A DNA stretch of 6,635 bases from UBA11386 sp035286785 (GTDB taxonomy: Bacteria; Planctomycetota; Planctomycetia; Pirellulales; Thermoguttaceae). How positions within the stretch are numbered: the first letter of the stretch is position 1; every line of letters begins with the position of its first letter. The stretch is from contig DATECS010000254.1 of NCBI GenBank assembly GCA_035286785.1, forward strand, positions 1 to 6,635, given 5' to 3'. A model generated the notes under the pieces. The model was not told the DNA's origin, searched no databases, and saw only the letters and a program-made list of their open reading frames with translations. Made by a program: the position numbers and the translations under genes. Shown here piece after piece: positions 5,863 to 6,635 of this stretch.

Positions 5863-5879
5863 GGTGGGCACCGCCCACC
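5857..5879. repeat. Small hairpin at the tsaB stop codon
   Basis: GGTGGGC (5863-5869) and GCCCACC (5873-5879) form a perfect 7-bp stem with a three-base loop, beginning one base after the TAG stop. It is preceded by CCGTAGG (5857-5863), the same seven bases that begin the larger hairpin at 5911. No T-run follows, so it is not a classical intrinsic terminator. It has the look of a dispersed repeat element, which one window cannot prove. Confidence 0.55.
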
Positions 5880-5911
5880 GGCAGGCATTACGCCGCACGT
5901 TCCATTCTCAC

Positions 5912-5962
5912 CGTAGGCCGTGTCGTGACGGCGAATGTTGCCGGGTCACGACACGGCCTACG
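5912..5962. repeat. Perfect 18-bp inverted repeat between convergent genes
   Basis: CGTAGGCCGTGTCGTGAC (5912-5929) and its exact reverse complement (5945-5962) enclose 15 bases. Inside, CGGC (5929-5932) can pair with GCCG (5940-5943) as an alternative extension. It lies between the convergent tsaB and hemL genes, 50 bases after the tsaB stop and 8 bases after the hemL stop as read on the other strand. It could stop transcription from both sides, though neither flank has a T-run, or it could be a REP- or MITE-like element. Confidence 0.8.
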
Positions 5963-5969
5963 TGCCTCT

Positions 5970-6635
5970 CTATGACACCTTGTGCATTTCCGCAAAGGTC
6001 TCCCTCGCCGCCGAGATGGTTTCTTCAATATCGCCCGGCGTGTGGGCCGTCGAGATGAACAACGCCTCGAACTGGCTGCAAGGCATATAAACACCGCGAT
6101 CCGCCAGTCCCCAGAAATATCGGGCGAATCGCTTCGTGTCGCATTGCTTGGCCGCGTCCCAATCGGTCACCGGGTCGGGATTGAAGAAGAACGTCATCAT
6201 CGACTCGCGTCGGCCAATCGTGTGCGGAACGCCGGCCTCCGCGGCCGCACGAGCAAGACCCTCGGCCAGTTGGGCGGAAAGCGTTTCGAGCCGGTCATAG
6301 GCGTCCGTGTCGCGCAACACGCGCAACGTGGCGATGCCCGCCGCGGTGGCCAACGGGTTGCCGCTTAGCGTACCGGCCTGAAACACCCGGCCGGCGGGCA
6401 GCACGTGGTCCATGATGTCGGCCCGGCCGCCGTAGGCCCCCACCGGCAATCCGCCGCCGATGATCTTGCCCAGCGTGGTCAAATCGGGCGTGATTCCCGC
6501 GAGCGACTGTGCCCCGCCGTAGGCCACGCGGAACCCGCTCATCACTTCGTCGAAGATGAGCACCGCGCCGTGGCGAGTGGTTAACTCGCGGAGCGCCGCG
6601 AGAAACTCCATCGACCCCGGCACGCAGCCCATGTT
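5970..6635 (-). CDS. hemL: Glutamate-1-semialdehyde 2,1-aminomutase, C-terminal half (partial)
   Basis: HemL is a PLP-dependent class III aminotransferase-fold enzyme that converts glutamate-1-semialdehyde to 5-aminolevulinate, the C5 route into haem and other tetrapyrroles. 221 residues are visible; the start lies beyond the right edge (the family is about 430 residues). Seen are FDEVMSGFRVAYGGAQ, where the Asp contacts the PLP ring nitrogen, TLGKIIGGGLPVGAYGG with the Schiff-base lysine encoded at 6465-6467, and QAGTLSGNPLATAAG, which separates HemL from most other class III aminotransferases. The C-terminus (CSQFEALFISTAHTPGDIEETI) is complete and ends at TAG 5970-5972. It converges on tsaB. 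The visible part has no frameshift and no missing key residue. Confidence 0.94.
   Translation of the reverse strand, partial: NMGCVPGSMEFLAALRELTTRHGAVLIFDEVMSGFRVAYGGAQSLAGITPDLTTLGKIIGGGLPVGAYGGRADIMDHVLPAGRVFQAGTLSGNPLATAAGIATLRVLRDTDAYDRLETLSAQLAEGLARAAAEAGVPHTIGRRESMMTFFFNPDPVTDWDAAKQCDTKRFARYFWGLADRGVYMPCSQFEALFISTAHTPGDIEETISAARETFAEMHKVS

Overview
The window looks like a GC-rich bacterial chromosome, most likely from the Planctomycetota. I infer this from the protein style: a very long YidC with an acidic linker and a PDZ domain, GTG starts, and a calcineurin-like phosphoesterase and IS4-type transposase tail that resemble planctomycete proteins. No 16S rRNA or other decisive marker is present, so the phylum is an inference.

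Layout. Positions 2-127 (+) hold the last 41 codons of a transposase cut by the window edge. A minus-strand cluster follows, transcribed from right to left: a calcineurin-like phosphoesterase (4892 to 4143), the membrane insertase yidC (4065 to 1630), and the tRNA-modification GTPase mnmE (1617 to 148). The yidC-mnmE pair is a widely conserved bacterial neighbourhood; here a phosphoesterase lies upstream where rpmH-rnpA-yidD is often found. A gap of about 295 bases (4893-5187) separates this cluster from tsaB (5188-5862, +), which is needed for t6A formation in tRNA. tsaB converges on hemL (5970-6635, -), the C-terminal half of glutamate-1-semialdehyde aminomutase, cut by the right edge.

The genes are housekeeping: membrane protein insertion (YidC), wobble-base modification at U34 (MnmE), t6A37 modification (TsaB) and tetrapyrrole synthesis (HemL). 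The less ordinary content is: a PDZ domain inside the periplasmic part of YidC; a MnmE GTPase domain with an extended switch II region; a degenerate heptanucleotide array directly after the phosphoesterase stop codon; a perfect 18-bp inverted repeat plus a smaller hairpin after tsaB; and an IS end ending 20 bases from the mnmE stop. At three gene 3' ends, repetitive or mobile DNA starts within about 0-20 bases of the stop codon. I see no CRISPR array, tRNA, rRNA or clear new defence or biosynthetic system.
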